Notes: generated by a model not told the origin, from the letters alone. Numbered from the stretch's first letter, positions 43,252 through 51,891 are shown. The stretch: DNA of 64,000 nt from JBBQKI01 sp038326725 (GCA_038326725.1 JBBQKI010000003.1:30727-94726); one strand, 5' to 3'. Program-made: numbers and translations.

Positions 43252-43914
43252 TTAAAAACGCTTCCGGTTGGTGTTCCGGTTCGTGTTGCTTTTGAAGTTT
43301 TTCTTGTTTGTGGTATTGGTATTATTTCCTGTAAAGCGTTTCTTCACTTTTAAAAGATCGTCAGTGTTTGAAAGATCTTCATCACTGTCCTTTAGGTTTA
43401 TTTTACCATCGGAAAGTTCATATAAATGGGCAAAAATAACGTCATCTTCTACAGTGTCCTTGTTCCAGTTCAAGAAACATTTTTTCATGTGGTTGGCAAT
43501 GGTAAGGATCAAACCTTCCTTTTTATCGCCTTCCTCCCAGCTGTTAGCCACATCAATCATTTTTTTGATGTTGTTACCATAAAATCGGTATTTCGGGAAA
43601 TTCTGTGGATATCCCAAAGGTCCCGGCCTTTCCATCAATTCTTCCTTGGAAGGAATAGGAAAAGGCGAATCAACATCCAATTTAAAATCGGAAATAATGA
43701 AAAGCTGGTCCCAAAGCATGGGCTGAAAATCGGGTACATCGCGAAGGTGAGGGTTCAAATTTCCCATCACGGCAATAATGCTTTTGGCAATTTTATTGCG
43801 CTCTTCCTTGTCTTCAAGTGACACGGCGTGATCCACCATTTTTTGAATGTGGCGGCCGTATTCCGGGATAATCAGTTTTGGGCGTTCGGTATTGTATTCA
43901 ATTAAATCTATCAA
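43252..43914 (-). CDS. DUF4290 family protein
   Basis: Start set at the TTG at 43914 (220 residues, translated MIDLIEYNTERPKLIIPEYG), since DUF4290 proteins start just before LEYNTERPKL; a further TTG at 43953 would add 13 residues, and no ATG lies upstream of this conserved core. The helical core includes YGRHIQKMVDHAV and GNLNPHLRDVPDFQPMLWDQLFI. The C-terminal 40 residues are low complexity (Asn, Thr, Lys, Arg). Function unknown; the conserved position directly upstream of murA (18-base gap) suggests a cell-envelope or growth link. Confidence 0.8.
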   Translation of the reverse strand: MIDLIEYNTERPKLIIPEYGRHIQKMVDHAVSLEDKEERNKIAKSIIAVMGNLNPHLRDVPDFQPMLWDQLFIISDFKLDVDSPFPIPSKEELMERPGPLGYPQNFPKYRFYGNNIKKMIDVANSWEEGDKKEGLILTIANHMKKCFLNWNKDTVEDDVIFAHLYELSDGKINLKDSDEDLSNTDDLLKVKKRFTGNNTNTTNKKNFKSNTNRNTNRKRF

Positions 43915-43974
43915 AATAAGTTGTTTTTTAGGAGGGTTTGTATGCTGAAGCAATCTGTCTGCAAAATAGTGATT

Positions 43975-44265
43975 TTATAAAGAAATAACCCCTTCAATCT
44001 TGGAAACTTCAAGATATTTTTCCACCACCGCATCGGGCGTGGGCATCATTACTTTAATTGAAATGCTTGTATAATTCCCTTTTGAGGAATCACGTGTTTT
44101 TATCAAAGCCGCGGTTCCGTCAAAAATGGCCGAGATTTCTGCTATCTTTTCAAGGGAGGAAGGTACGATGAATTTATATAAATATTCCGCGGGCCATTCG
44201 GAGTCGCTTTGCAATTGATTCTTCAATCTGTCGTAAAATTCGGCAGTGTTATTTTCCTGTTCCAT
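43975..44265 (-). CDS. DUF493 (YbeD-like) family protein
   Basis: A 96-residue protein matching DUF493: FYDRLKNQLQSDSEWPAEYLYKFIVPSS and SKGNYTSISIKVMMPTPDAVVEKYLEVSKI. The fold is ACT-like, found in proteins that bind small ligands. It is upstream of DUF4290 and murA on the same strand, separated by about 60 bases. A -7 box TATCTTTG lies on the minus strand at 44286-44293, 20 bases upstream of the ATG. Confidence 0.85.
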   Translation of the reverse strand: MEQENNTAEFYDRLKNQLQSDSEWPAEYLYKFIVPSSLEKIAEISAIFDGTAALIKTRDSSKGNYTSISIKVMMPTPDAVVEKYLEVSKIEGVISL

Positions 44266-44285
44266 TTTCAGTTATTTGGATGCCG

Positions 44286-44293
44286 CAAAGATA
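44286..44293 (-). promoter_or_regulatory. -7 element TATCTTTG for the DUF493-DUF4290-murA genes
   Basis: Exact TAnnTTTG match on the minus strand, 20 bases upstream of the DUF493 ATG at 44265. The -33 half is not obvious. Confidence 0.5.
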
Positions 44294-44343
44294 CATTTTC
44301 GACATCAATTTTATTTCCCGTAATTTGTGTAAAATGCTAACGT

Positions 44344-44889
44344 TTGAACCCAAAAAGAATTGTAATAATCGGCGGGCCGTGCTCCGGGAAAACCACATTG
44401 ATTTCGCATCTTGAAAAAGAAGGATTTGCGGTGATGCACGAAATTTCCAGGGAAGTAATTAAGGAAGCGCAGCAACAGGGCATCGAACAACTATTTTTGG
44501 AAAACCCTTTGCTTTTCAGCCAAAAATTATTGGAAGGTAGGCTGAAACAGTTTAAAGATGCAGAAAAACACGACACGCCCTATCTTTTCTATGACCGCGG
44601 CATGCCCGATGTTATTGCCTATTTGAATTATTTGAATATTCATTTCCCCATAAATTTTACTGAAATTTGTTCCGAAAAAAAATATGATGCCGTTTTCCTG
44701 TTACCTCCCTGGGAAGAGATTTATATAAGTGATAATGAGCGTTATGAAACTTTTGAACAAGCCAATGTTATTCACGGTTTTTTACTTTCTAGTTATGAAA
44801 GTCAGGGCTATACCGTTCACGAAATTCCTTTGGGATCGCTTACTGAAAGGACAAACTTAATTGTTGATAAACTAAGTCTTTTATTTTGA
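44344..44889 (+). CDS. AAA_28-type ATPase/kinase-like protein
   Basis: A 181-residue P-loop protein: Walker A GGPCSGKTTL at 10-19 and the downstream YLFYDRGMPDVIAYL stretch, typical of the AAA_28/NadR-like kinase group, which may phosphorylate a small molecule. The only plausible start is the TTG at 44344. Its stop TGA overlaps the TTG start of recQ (TTGA), so the genes are coupled. Substrate unknown. Confidence 0.75.
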   Translation: MNPKRIVIIGGPCSGKTTLISHLEKEGFAVMHEISREVIKEAQQQGIEQLFLENPLLFSQKLLEGRLKQFKDAEKHDTPYLFYDRGMPDVIAYLNYLNIHFPINFTEICSEKKYDAVFLLPPWEEIYISDNERYETFEQANVIHGFLLSSYESQGYTVHEIPLGSLTERTNLIVDKLSLLF

Positions 44890-46784
44890 AAAACCTCTCA
44901 GACATTGTTGAAAAATATTGGGGGTTCACTTCCTTCAAACCCATGCAGGAAGAAATAATGATCGCTGTTTTGAACGGAAGGGATACCGTGGCCCTTTTGC
45001 CCACCGGTGGTGGAAAATCATTGTGCTTTCAAGTTCCCGCCATGGCTTCCGAAGGTATCTGCATTGTGGTTTCTCCCTTGGTTTCATTGATGGGCGACCA
45101 AGTAAACAATCTTCAAAAACAAGGGATAAAAGCGTTGAAAATTACGGGAGGAATTTCTTTCGAAGAACTCAGCGATACCTTGGACAATGCTGTTTTTGGC
45201 AATTACAAATTTTTGTACCTCTCGCCGGAACGGTTGCAACAGGAAATGGTGCAAAACCGCATTCGCGAAATGAACGTGAACTGTATTGCTGTTGATGAAG
45301 CCCACTGCATTTCGCAATGGGGAAACGATTTTCGACCGGCATATAAAAATATTACCCTTATTCGGGAACTCCAGCCTTTGGCACCATTTATCGCCCTAAC
45401 GGCCACGGCCACGCCGGAGGTTTTGCTCGATACCATTTCTCAATTAAAGCTTGAAAATCCTGCTGTTTTCAAGAACTCTTTTATTCGGGAAAATTTGGCG
45501 TACAAAGTTTATGAAGCGGATGATAAACTTTATAATATTGAAAAACTTCTGAAAACCAATACAGGCTCGGCCATTGTTTATGTACGAAACCGGAGTCATG
45601 CCGTGGAAACCAGCGGACATTTAAACCATTTGGGAATTTCCTCAACCTTTTACCACGGGGGGATTTCCGCTAAAGAAAAAAAAGAGCGTTTGCAGGCTTG
45701 GCGCAACAATCAAATTTCAACCATAGTTGCAACAAGCGCTTTCGGTATGGGTATTGACCACCCAAATGTACGGTTTGTTATTCATATTGAATTACCGGAA
45801 AGTTTGGAAAGCTATTTTCAAGAGGCAGGCCGTGCAGGGCGCGATGGCGAATATGCCGAGGCGGTGCTTTTTTACAATGAAAATGATAAAATAAAAGTGA
45901 AAAAGCAATTTGTTGATTCGCTTCCCACCCCAAAAGATTTAATAAAACTGTCCAGATTGCTTCACAATTATTTCCAAATTTCTTACGGCGAAGGGGAGTT
46001 TACGCAGCACAATTTTTCGTTCACCCATTTTTGCAAAACCTACAATCTTGAAAGTGGGCTGACTTTTAATGGGCTGAATACTTTGGACAGGCTCGGGATA
46101 GTTCAACTTTCACAGGAATTTGGCCGGAAATCTATTTTACAATTCATTTTATCGTCCGATGCTTTGTTGCAATATTTTGAAAAAGACATGACCGCTTCCG
46201 TAATAGGAAAAAGTATTTTGAGGATTTACGGTGGCATTTTTGAAGTTCCAACCTCAGTGAACCTCGATTTGATTTCCTCAAAAACCGGTCAAGCCGTTTC
46301 GATGATTATTCCTGTTTTGGAACAAATGAAAGCAGACGGTGTAGTGGAAATGACTTTGCGGACGACCGATGCTACGCTCACTTTTTTAGTACCGCGGGAG
46401 GATGAAAAAACCATAAACCTGGTTTCTAAAGAAGTGGAAGTCCTGAACAAAAAGAAAAAAAATCAAGTGAGCACCGTTATTGCTTATATTGAAAACAATA
46501 CAGTTTGCAGGAGTGTGCAATTGGTTCTATATTTTGATGAGAGCAATGCCGTAAAATGCGGGATTTGTTCGGTTTGCGCCTCCCAACAAACCGCCTTGAC
46601 CAAAAAGGAAGCAATTTTAATTTCAGAAAAAATAATTGACTTGCTGGATGAAAGAGAAATGAACTCCCGCGAAATTTCGGAAAAACTTACTTTTACCGAA
46701 ACGAAAGTTGTCAAGGTTTTGCAGCTTTTGGTGGATGCTGGCAAATTGAAAATCAATATTAAAAATCAATATTTTTTACAATAA
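44886..46784 (+). CDS. recQ: ATP-dependent DNA helicase RecQ
   Basis: A 632-residue superfamily 2 helicase for recombination and replication-fork repair. Motif I is LLPTGGGKSLCF, motif II DEAH (VDEAHCISQWGNDFRP), motif III LTATAT, and motif VI QEAGRAGRDG. The zinc-binding cysteines are present (NTVCRSV and KCGICSVC). The winged-helix domain follows, but instead of a clear C-terminal HRDC domain the protein ends in a short winged-helix-like segment (NSREISEKLTFTETKVVKVLQLLV). Start is the TTG at 44886, coupled to the upstream gene. Confidence 0.94.
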   Translation: MKNLSDIVEKYWGFTSFKPMQEEIMIAVLNGRDTVALLPTGGGKSLCFQVPAMASEGICIVVSPLVSLMGDQVNNLQKQGIKALKITGGISFEELSDTLDNAVFGNYKFLYLSPERLQQEMVQNRIREMNVNCIAVDEAHCISQWGNDFRPAYKNITLIRELQPLAPFIALTATATPEVLLDTISQLKLENPAVFKNSFIRENLAYKVYEADDKLYNIEKLLKTNTGSAIVYVRNRSHAVETSGHLNHLGISSTFYHGGISAKEKKERLQAWRNNQISTIVATSAFGMGIDHPNVRFVIHIELPESLESYFQEAGRAGRDGEYAEAVLFYNENDKIKVKKQFVDSLPTPKDLIKLSRLLHNYFQISYGEGEFTQHNFSFTHFCKTYNLESGLTFNGLNTLDRLGIVQLSQEFGRKSILQFILSSDALLQYFEKDMTASVIGKSILRIYGGIFEVPTSVNLDLISSKTGQAVSMIIPVLEQMKADGVVEMTLRTTDATLTFLVPREDEKTINLVSKEVEVLNKKKKNQVSTVIAYIENNTVCRSVQLVLYFDESNAVKCGICSVCASQQTALTKKEAILISEKIIDLLDEREMNSREISEKLTFTETKVVKVLQLLVDAGKLKINIKNQYFLQ

Positions 46785-47731
46785 TGAAAGATTTACGAAT
46801 TATATTCTTCGGCACCCCAGATTTTGCTGTTGGCATTTTAAAAAAATTGGTCGATGAAGGAAAAAACATTGTTGGCATTGTTACCGCTCCGGATAAACCT
46901 GCCGGCCGTGGGAGAAACCTAATGCCGCCCGCAGTGAAAACCTTTGCGCTTTCGCAAAACCTTAATGTGCTGCAGCCTGAAAATTTAAAAAATGAAGGAT
47001 TTATAAATGAATTAAAATCTTTGCAAGCCAACCTTCAAATTGTGGTAGCTTTTAGAATGCTTCCCAAAGTTGTTTGGAAAATGCCGGAGTTCGGGACTTT
47101 TAATCTCCATGCATCCTTATTGCCCCAATACCGCGGTGCAGCACCAATAAATTGGGCAATTATAAATGGGGAAAAATTAACGGGGGTTACAACTTTTTTT
47201 ATTGACGATAAAATTGATACTGGGGCCATCATCCTAAAAAGGGAAGTTCCTATCTCGGAAAACGAAACAGTTGGTGGACTTCACGATACCTTATTACATG
47301 AGGGCGGAGAACTTGTTTTGGAAACTGTTGCACTCATAGAGAAAGGCGAAGTTACTACACAAATTCAAGTTCAAAGCGGAAATCTAAAGGAAGCGCCAAA
47401 ACTCACACCTGAAAACACGAAAATTGACTGGAACCAGAATGCTAAAAAAGTAGGGGCATTTATCCGCGGTCTTTCGCCCTACCCCGCTGCTTGGACAGTT
47501 ATGAAGAATTCAGGGGAAGAAATTAAAATAAAAATATTTAATTGTTTAATTCTTGAGGAAACCCATAATCACTCGCCGGGAATGATTTTTTTTGATAAAC
47601 ACATTTTAAAAATCGCTGTTAAGGATGGCTATGTTTTTATTAAAGAACTTCAATTTCCCGGAAAACGGAAAATGGACATAATTTCGTTTTTAAATGGGTT
47701 TGTGTTTCCTGAAAATTCCAAATTATCGTGA
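46784..47731 (+). CDS. fmt: methionyl-tRNA formyltransferase
   Basis: A 315-residue enzyme that formylates initiator Met-tRNA. The N-terminal formyl-transferase fold contains LRIIFFGTPDFAVGIL and the catalytic region NLHASLLPQYRGAAPINWAI with the SLLPxYRG motif; the C-terminal OB-like domain starts near 205. Start ATG 46784 overlaps the recQ stop (TAATG). Length is normal. Confidence 0.95.
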   Translation: MKDLRIIFFGTPDFAVGILKKLVDEGKNIVGIVTAPDKPAGRGRNLMPPAVKTFALSQNLNVLQPENLKNEGFINELKSLQANLQIVVAFRMLPKVVWKMPEFGTFNLHASLLPQYRGAAPINWAIINGEKLTGVTTFFIDDKIDTGAIILKREVPISENETVGGLHDTLLHEGGELVLETVALIEKGEVTTQIQVQSGNLKEAPKLTPENTKIDWNQNAKKVGAFIRGLSPYPAAWTVMKNSGEEIKIKIFNCLILEETHNHSPGMIFFDKHILKIAVKDGYVFIKELQFPGKRKMDIISFLNGFVFPENSKLS

Positions 47732-47777
47732 AGCCTTACCAGCACTGATTTGGTTTAAAATTAAAAAAAAGGGCGTG

Positions 47778-47791
47778 GTTTGTTAACAAAC
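47778..47791. repeat. perfect 14-bp palindrome upstream of the HU promoter
   Basis: GTTTGTTAACAAAC reads the same on both strands. It lies 44 bases upstream of the -33 element of the HU gene and is followed by TTATCAACAA, which resembles a degenerate DnaA box. A possible operator. Confidence 0.45.
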
Positions 47792-47834
47792 TCCCAAAGT
47801 TATCAACAAAAAACACGATTTAGCGCGTGGTTAC

Positions 47835-47864
47835 TTGCCTGAACCGATATTCCTTTTAAATTTG
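47835..47864 (+). promoter_or_regulatory. canonical Bacteroidota promoter for the HU gene
   Basis: TTG at 47835-47837, 19-base spacer, TAAATTTG at 47857-47864. Transcription near 47871 would give a 40-base leader before the ATG at 47911. Confidence 0.75.
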
Positions 47865-47910
47865 TAAAGCAATTAATCGAAGTTTAACCAACATTTAATT
47901 TTAAACAATT

Positions 47911-48183
47911 ATGAACAAATCAGATTTAATCGATGCAATGGCTGCAGATTCCGGAGCAACTAAAGCAATGGCAAAAAAAGCATTAGAGTCTTTTTTAGGT
48001 AACGTTCAAAAATCCCTTAAAAAAGGAAACAGGGTATCCCTAGTAGGTTTTGGTTCATGGTCAGTTTCCAAAAGGGCTGCTCGTGAAGGAAGAAACCCTC
48101 AAACAGGTAAAACCATTAAAATTGCCGCAAAAAAAGTGGTAAAATTCAAGGCCGGTTCAGAACTGCAAGGCAGTGTAAACTAA
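47911..48183 (+). CDS. HU family DNA-binding protein
   Basis: A 90-residue histone-like protein: N-terminal helices MNKSDLIDAMAADSGATKAMAKKAL, then the DNA-bending beta arms with VSLVGFGSWSVSKRAAREGRNPQTGKTIKI, and the closing helix. Length equals E. coli HU. It should organise the nucleoid. It has its own promoter and a strong terminator, forming a monocistronic unit, as expected for an abundant protein. Confidence 0.94.
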   Translation: MNKSDLIDAMAADSGATKAMAKKALESFLGNVQKSLKKGNRVSLVGFGSWSVSKRAAREGRNPQTGKTIKIAAKKVVKFKAGSELQGSVN

Positions 48184-48211
48184 TTGTAGAAACAATTTTT
48201 TTATAAAATTC

Positions 48212-48248
48212 ACCCTTCATTTGATGTATTTCAAAAGAAGGGTTTTTT
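48212..48248 (+). terminator. intrinsic terminator of the HU gene
   Basis: ACCCTTC (48212-48218) pairs with GAAGGGT, extended by TTTGA and TCAAA inside, and six T residues follow. It fits a highly expressed single-gene transcript. Confidence 0.85.
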
Positions 48249-48330
48249 ATTTTCCATTTTTAACATATACCTTAATATTAATTGTTTTTTTTAAATAAAA
48301 TACTTAGATTTATTTAGTCAAATTAATTTT

Positions 48331-48891
48331 ATGACCACCCTAAAACCAACCAAAGGATTTTTACTGGTCGCCGAACCCTCTATCATAGGCGATGTTTCTT
48401 TCAACCGCTCCGTTGTTCTTTTGGCGGAATGCAACGAAAGTGGGTCCGTAGGTTTTATTTTGAACAAGCCTTTGGAACATAAACTGAAAGATTTTGTGCC
48501 GGAAGTAAATTCAACACTTCACGTTTATAATGGTGGTCCAGTGGAACAGGACAACCTTTATTTCATACATACCATTCCCGAGATAATTCCCGATAGTGTT
48601 GAAATCTCGAGCGGAATTTATTGGGGCGGCGATTTTGCTGCTATTTTCGATTTGCTTAAAAATGATGAACTACGGGAGGATCAAATCCGTTTTTTCCTCG
48701 GATATTCCGGCTGGGCCACCGATCAGCTTGAGCAGGAACTTGAAGTAAACAGTTGGGTAGTAATCCCAAATAATTATAATCACGAAATTATCGGGAAGTC
48801 CAATTTCAATTTTTGGAAGGAAAAAATGATTGAATTTGGTGGTGATTATGTTCTATGGTCCAACGCACCCGAAAACCCAAACTTCAATTAG
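48331..48891 (+). CDS. YqgE/AlgH family protein
   Basis: A 186-residue protein with the family marks: KGFLLVAEPSIIGDVSFNRSVVLLAE at the N-terminus, VGFILNKPLEHKL, YNGGPVEQDNLYFIH and FFLGYSGWATDQLEQEL. Function in the cell is not firmly known. Its stop codon shares four bases (TTAG, 48888-48891) with the convergent class IV aminotransferase gene, leaving no room for a terminator. Confidence 0.9.
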   Translation: MTTLKPTKGFLLVAEPSIIGDVSFNRSVVLLAECNESGSVGFILNKPLEHKLKDFVPEVNSTLHVYNGGPVEQDNLYFIHTIPEIIPDSVEISSGIYWGGDFAAIFDLLKNDELREDQIRFFLGYSGWATDQLEQELEVNSWVVIPNNYNHEIIGKSNFNFWKEKMIEFGGDYVLWSNAPENPNFN

Positions 48892-49733
48892 CCCAAACGG
48901 GTTTTAACATTCAGTTTTGCCAGCAATCCTTTTGAAATAGCGGTCTCAAATTCTTTTTTTCTGTATTTTAAAACCGGTTGAATACCCACAATTACATTCG
49001 TAATAAAAATCTCGTCCGCTTTCTGTAGCTCAAAGGGCGAAATGGAAACCTCTTCAATTTGATATTCCGGAAGCTGGTTTATAATCGAAATTATCTGCTT
49101 TCTAAGAATACCATTAATGCAGCCGTCCAATAACGGGGGGGTTTTAATGACATTTCCGTTCACCAAAAAAATATTCCCATTAAGTGCCTCAACCACGCTT
49201 TTTTGTTCATTCAACAAAAGACAATTTTGATAATCGTTTTCCTTGGCAAAAATGCTTCCCAACACATTGATGATCCTATTATTCGTTTTTAAAGTTGAAA
49301 GTAATCCGGAGGAAATAAAATAATCCTTAAAAAGCTCTACTTCGTAAGGATTTTCATTGAAAATATAAAACGGGTTTTCTAAGATTTCCGAAGAAATTAA
49401 ATATTCAATATCCGAAGTTTCCGGGGAATATTTCCCTCCACTTTTTCTCCAAACCAAAATTTTTACACGAAAGCTGTCATTGGAATCTTGATTGAAATTC
49501 AAGGTTTTATGAACTTCCTCTTCCAAAAATTCCATCGTAAAATTCATCGGGATTTCCATTCGTAGTATCCGCATGGAAGCCATTAAGCGGAAATAATGGT
49601 CTTCCCAGAAATTGATTTTCCCTGCTGAAAACCGCAACGTCTCAAAAACCGCATCGCCATAATTCAAGCCACGATTATCGGAAGACAATAATGCTTCCTG
49701 TTTTTTCATCAAATTCCCGTTATAATTCACCAT
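48888..49733 (-). CDS. class IV PLP-dependent aminotransferase/lyase
   Basis: A 281-residue fold-type IV protein, like IlvE and aminodeoxychorismate lyase PabC. It begins MVNYNGNLMKKQEALLSSDNRGLNYGDAVFETLRF, with the family motif RGLNYGD, and carries the PLP lysine in LSTLKTNNRI. Substrate (branched-chain amino acid or aminodeoxychorismate) is not decided by sequence; without neighbours of either pathway both are open. The gene starts directly after a hairpin and T-run (49734-49777). Confidence 0.85.
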   Translation of the reverse strand: MVNYNGNLMKKQEALLSSDNRGLNYGDAVFETLRFSAGKINFWEDHYFRLMASMRILRMEIPMNFTMEFLEEEVHKTLNFNQDSNDSFRVKILVWRKSGGKYSPETSDIEYLISSEILENPFYIFNENPYEVELFKDYFISSGLLSTLKTNNRIINVLGSIFAKENDYQNCLLLNEQKSVVEALNGNIFLVNGNVIKTPPLLDGCINGILRKQIISIINQLPEYQIEEVSISPFELQKADEIFITNVIVGIQPVLKYRKKEFETAISKGLLAKLNVKTRLG

Positions 49734-49786
49734 AAAAAAACCGCTTTGGTTTCAAATTTTCATTGAAACAATGCGGTGCAAATATA
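49734..49786 (-). promoter_or_regulatory. -7 box followed by a terminator-like hairpin abutting the start codon
   Basis: On the minus strand: TATATTTG at 49786-49779 (a -7 match), then ACCGC (49777-49773) pairing with GCGGT (49744-49740) and internally TTTCA with TGAAA, then a T-run directly joined to the ATG at 49733. It may be the terminator of the upstream START-like gene, an attenuator, or both. Confidence 0.5.
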
Positions 49787-49803
49787 GGTTTAATAGAAGT
49801 ATT

Positions 49804-50190
49804 TTAAACCGAACCCAAAATCTGTTTAAGGTTGGAGATCATGTTTTCCCAAAGCATTTTGCCTTCTTCCACTTCATCATCCTCGGCAAAATCGGTAACC
49901 ATTAAGGATACGTCCTTGGTGATTTCGTCCACTTGGATGCGCAGCTCAAAATAGAACTCTGTATCTTCATCATCCACCCATTGAAACTTGATGCGCTCCG
50001 GGCTTTTTTTGCCCAAAAGCTTTGCTTTTTCCTCGCTACCGGACCAAATGAAAGTATAAAATTCGCCACGTGAGTTTACATTGTCCGCATACCATTCAGA
50101 CATTCCAGAAGGAGTGGAAATATATTGATACAATAATGAAGGGGATACCTGAATGGGGAATTCCATTTCATATTTGATTTTATCTTCCAT
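49804..50190 (-). CDS. START-like (SRPBCC) domain protein
   Basis: A 128-residue helix-grip protein: MEFPIQVSPSLLYQYISTPSGMSEWYADNV at the N-terminus and DEVEEGKMLWENMISNLKQIL as the long C-terminal helix that closes the cavity. It is common and conserved in Bacteroidota, with no assigned ligand. No signal peptide. Likely a single gene; a hairpin with T-run follows at 49734. Confidence 0.82.
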   Translation of the reverse strand: MEDKIKYEMEFPIQVSPSLLYQYISTPSGMSEWYADNVNSRGEFYTFIWSGSEEKAKLLGKKSPERIKFQWVDDEDTEFYFELRIQVDEITKDVSLMVTDFAEDDEVEEGKMLWENMISNLKQILGSV

Positions 50191-50290
50191 AGCGTTGGTT
50201 AGTTTGTCCCAATATATAGATTAATTTTAAAATGAGGGGGAAAAGTTTGGATTATTTTGAGGTTTGTAAAAAGTATTCATTTACTAAAAG

Positions 50291-50321
50291 AAAATCCCCT
50301 TTAAAATAAAAAGGGGATTTT
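50291..50321 (-). terminator. intrinsic terminator of the tRNA gene
   Basis: On the minus strand AAAATCCCCTTT (50321-50310) pairs with AAAGGGGATTTT (50302-50291) over 12 bp, starting three bases after the tRNA 3' end. Confidence 0.85.
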
Positions 50322-50323
50322 CG

Positions 50324-50397
50324 TAGCGAGAGGGGGGCACGATCCCCCGACCTCCGGGTTATGAATCCGACGCTCTAACCAGCTGAGCTACCTCGCC
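50324..50397 (-). tRNA. tRNA-Met (CAT)
   Basis: A 74-base cloverleaf: acceptor GGCGAGG pairing TCTCGCT (G1-U72 and G7-U66 wobbles), D-stem GCTC/GAGC, anticodon loop TTCATAA with CAT at 50361-50363, T-stem GGGGG/CCCCC. CCA is not encoded. Unusual points: the T-loop reads ATCGTGC rather than TTCGANY, and the anticodon stem has GGA against CCC (A31-C39 mismatch), close to the GGG/CCC of initiator tRNA. D-stem C11-G24 is elongator-like. Initiator versus elongator is left open. Confidence 0.9.
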
Positions 50398-50514
50398 ATT
50401 TAAGGTTTGCAAAGATAAAAACAAAATGCCGAGGCGCAAGAGTTCATTAAATTATCTTCAGGAAAATGTTGAGTGTTTTAATTTTATATACATTTATAAA
50501 AATGATTCTTTTTT

Positions 50515-51891
50515 TCAAGTCTTGAAAAATATTTCTTTCAATCCTTCAAAATCAAGCAATTGCTGTTCGCCGCTTTCCATATTTTTTAACGTAAAAAACC
50601 CTTTTTCCATTTCCTTTTCCCCGGCCAAAACCACATATGGGATTTTCCGTTTATCCGCATAGCCCATTTGCTTTGCCATTTTTGCGGCATCGGGGTAAAG
50701 CTCTGCAGATACGCCTTCCTGCCGTAATTTTGAAATGGCTTTCATTGCATAAAAAGCTTCAATTTCGCCAAAATTAATAAACAGCACTTTGGTGTTTTCC
50801 GCAACGGTCTCTGGAAATAAATCCAGTTCTTCCAAAACCAAATAAATACGATCCAGTCCAAAGGAAATGCCCACCCCGCTTACATTTTTTAATCCAAATA
50901 TTCCGGTTAAATCGTCGTAACGACCCCCGCCACCAATGCTGCCCATGGCCACAGATTTGGGCGCGGCAACTTCAAAAATTGCTCCGGTATAATAGTTGAG
51001 GCCACGGGCGAGAGTAACATCTATTTCCAAAGCGGAAGATTGGAGGCCTAATTGAGAAATGGTTTCGATAATAAATTTGAGCTCAGAGACACCCCTAAGT
51101 CCTATTTGGGAGGTGTTCAATAAAATTTTTAATTCATTCAATTGTTCGCTTGAATTTCCTTTTAAAGAAAAAAGCGGTTTCAGGGCGGAGATTGCTTTTT
51201 CTGAAATTCCTTTGGCAAGCATTTCTTTCGTTACTCCCTCCTCTTCTATTTTATCCAATTTGTCCAAAGCCACGGTAAAATCGATGAGTTTTTCCTCGGC
51301 CCCAATAACTTCAGCAATACCCGAAAGGATTTTCCGGTTGTTTATTTTAATGGTTGTGCCTTCCAATTTCAGTTTTGTAAAAACGGTATCGTACAATTGT
51401 ACCAATTCCACTTCCTGCCAAAGGGAATCGGAACCCACTACATCCGCATCGCACTGATAAAATTCACGGAAACGTCCTTTCTGCGGCCGGTCGGCCCGCC
51501 AAACGGGTTGGATTTGATAACGCTTAAAAGGAAACGTAATTTCGTTTTGGTGCTGCACTACATAGCGTGCAAAGGGTACCGTGAGGTCGTAACGAAGGGC
51601 TTTTTCGGAAATTTTTGAAGTAAGTTTATTGCTGTTCTTTTCAGAAAAAACTGTGTCGTCAATATTGTTTAAATAATCTCCACTGTTCAAAATTTTAAAG
51701 ATAAGCCTATCCCCTTCTTCGCCGTATTTTCCCATCAGGGTTTCTGAGTTTTCAAAGGAAGGTGTTTCAATGGGTTGAAACCCATAGAGCTTAAATGAGC
51801 TTTTTATGGCTTCCGTAATATAATTGCGTTTTGCAACTTCTTGTGGTGAAAAGTCTCTTGTCCCTTTGGGTACTGAAGGTTTTTTTGACAT
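50515..51891 (-). CDS. hisS: histidyl-tRNA synthetase
   Basis: Start set at the ATG at 51891 (458 residues, MSKKPSVPKGTRDFSPQE); an upstream ATG would add six residues not typical of the family. Class II motifs are visible: motif 2 in FPFKRYQIQPVWRADRPQKGRFREFYQCDADVVG, the histidine A motif LARGLNYYTGAIFEV, and motif 3 in GVGISFGLDRIYLVLEEL. The C-terminal anticodon-binding domain begins near 365. It charges tRNA-His. Confidence 0.95.
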   Translation of the reverse strand: MSKKPSVPKGTRDFSPQEVAKRNYITEAIKSSFKLYGFQPIETPSFENSETLMGKYGEEGDRLIFKILNSGDYLNNIDDTVFSEKNSNKLTSKISEKALRYDLTVPFARYVVQHQNEITFPFKRYQIQPVWRADRPQKGRFREFYQCDADVVGSDSLWQEVELVQLYDTVFTKLKLEGTTIKINNRKILSGIAEVIGAEEKLIDFTVALDKLDKIEEEGVTKEMLAKGISEKAISALKPLFSLKGNSSEQLNELKILLNTSQIGLRGVSELKFIIETISQLGLQSSALEIDVTLARGLNYYTGAIFEVAAPKSVAMGSIGGGGRYDDLTGIFGLKNVSGVGISFGLDRIYLVLEELDLFPETVAENTKVLFINFGEIEAFYAMKAISKLRQEGVSAELYPDAAKMAKQMGYADKRKIPYVVLAGEKEMEKGFFTLKNMESGEQQLLDFEGLKEIFFKT

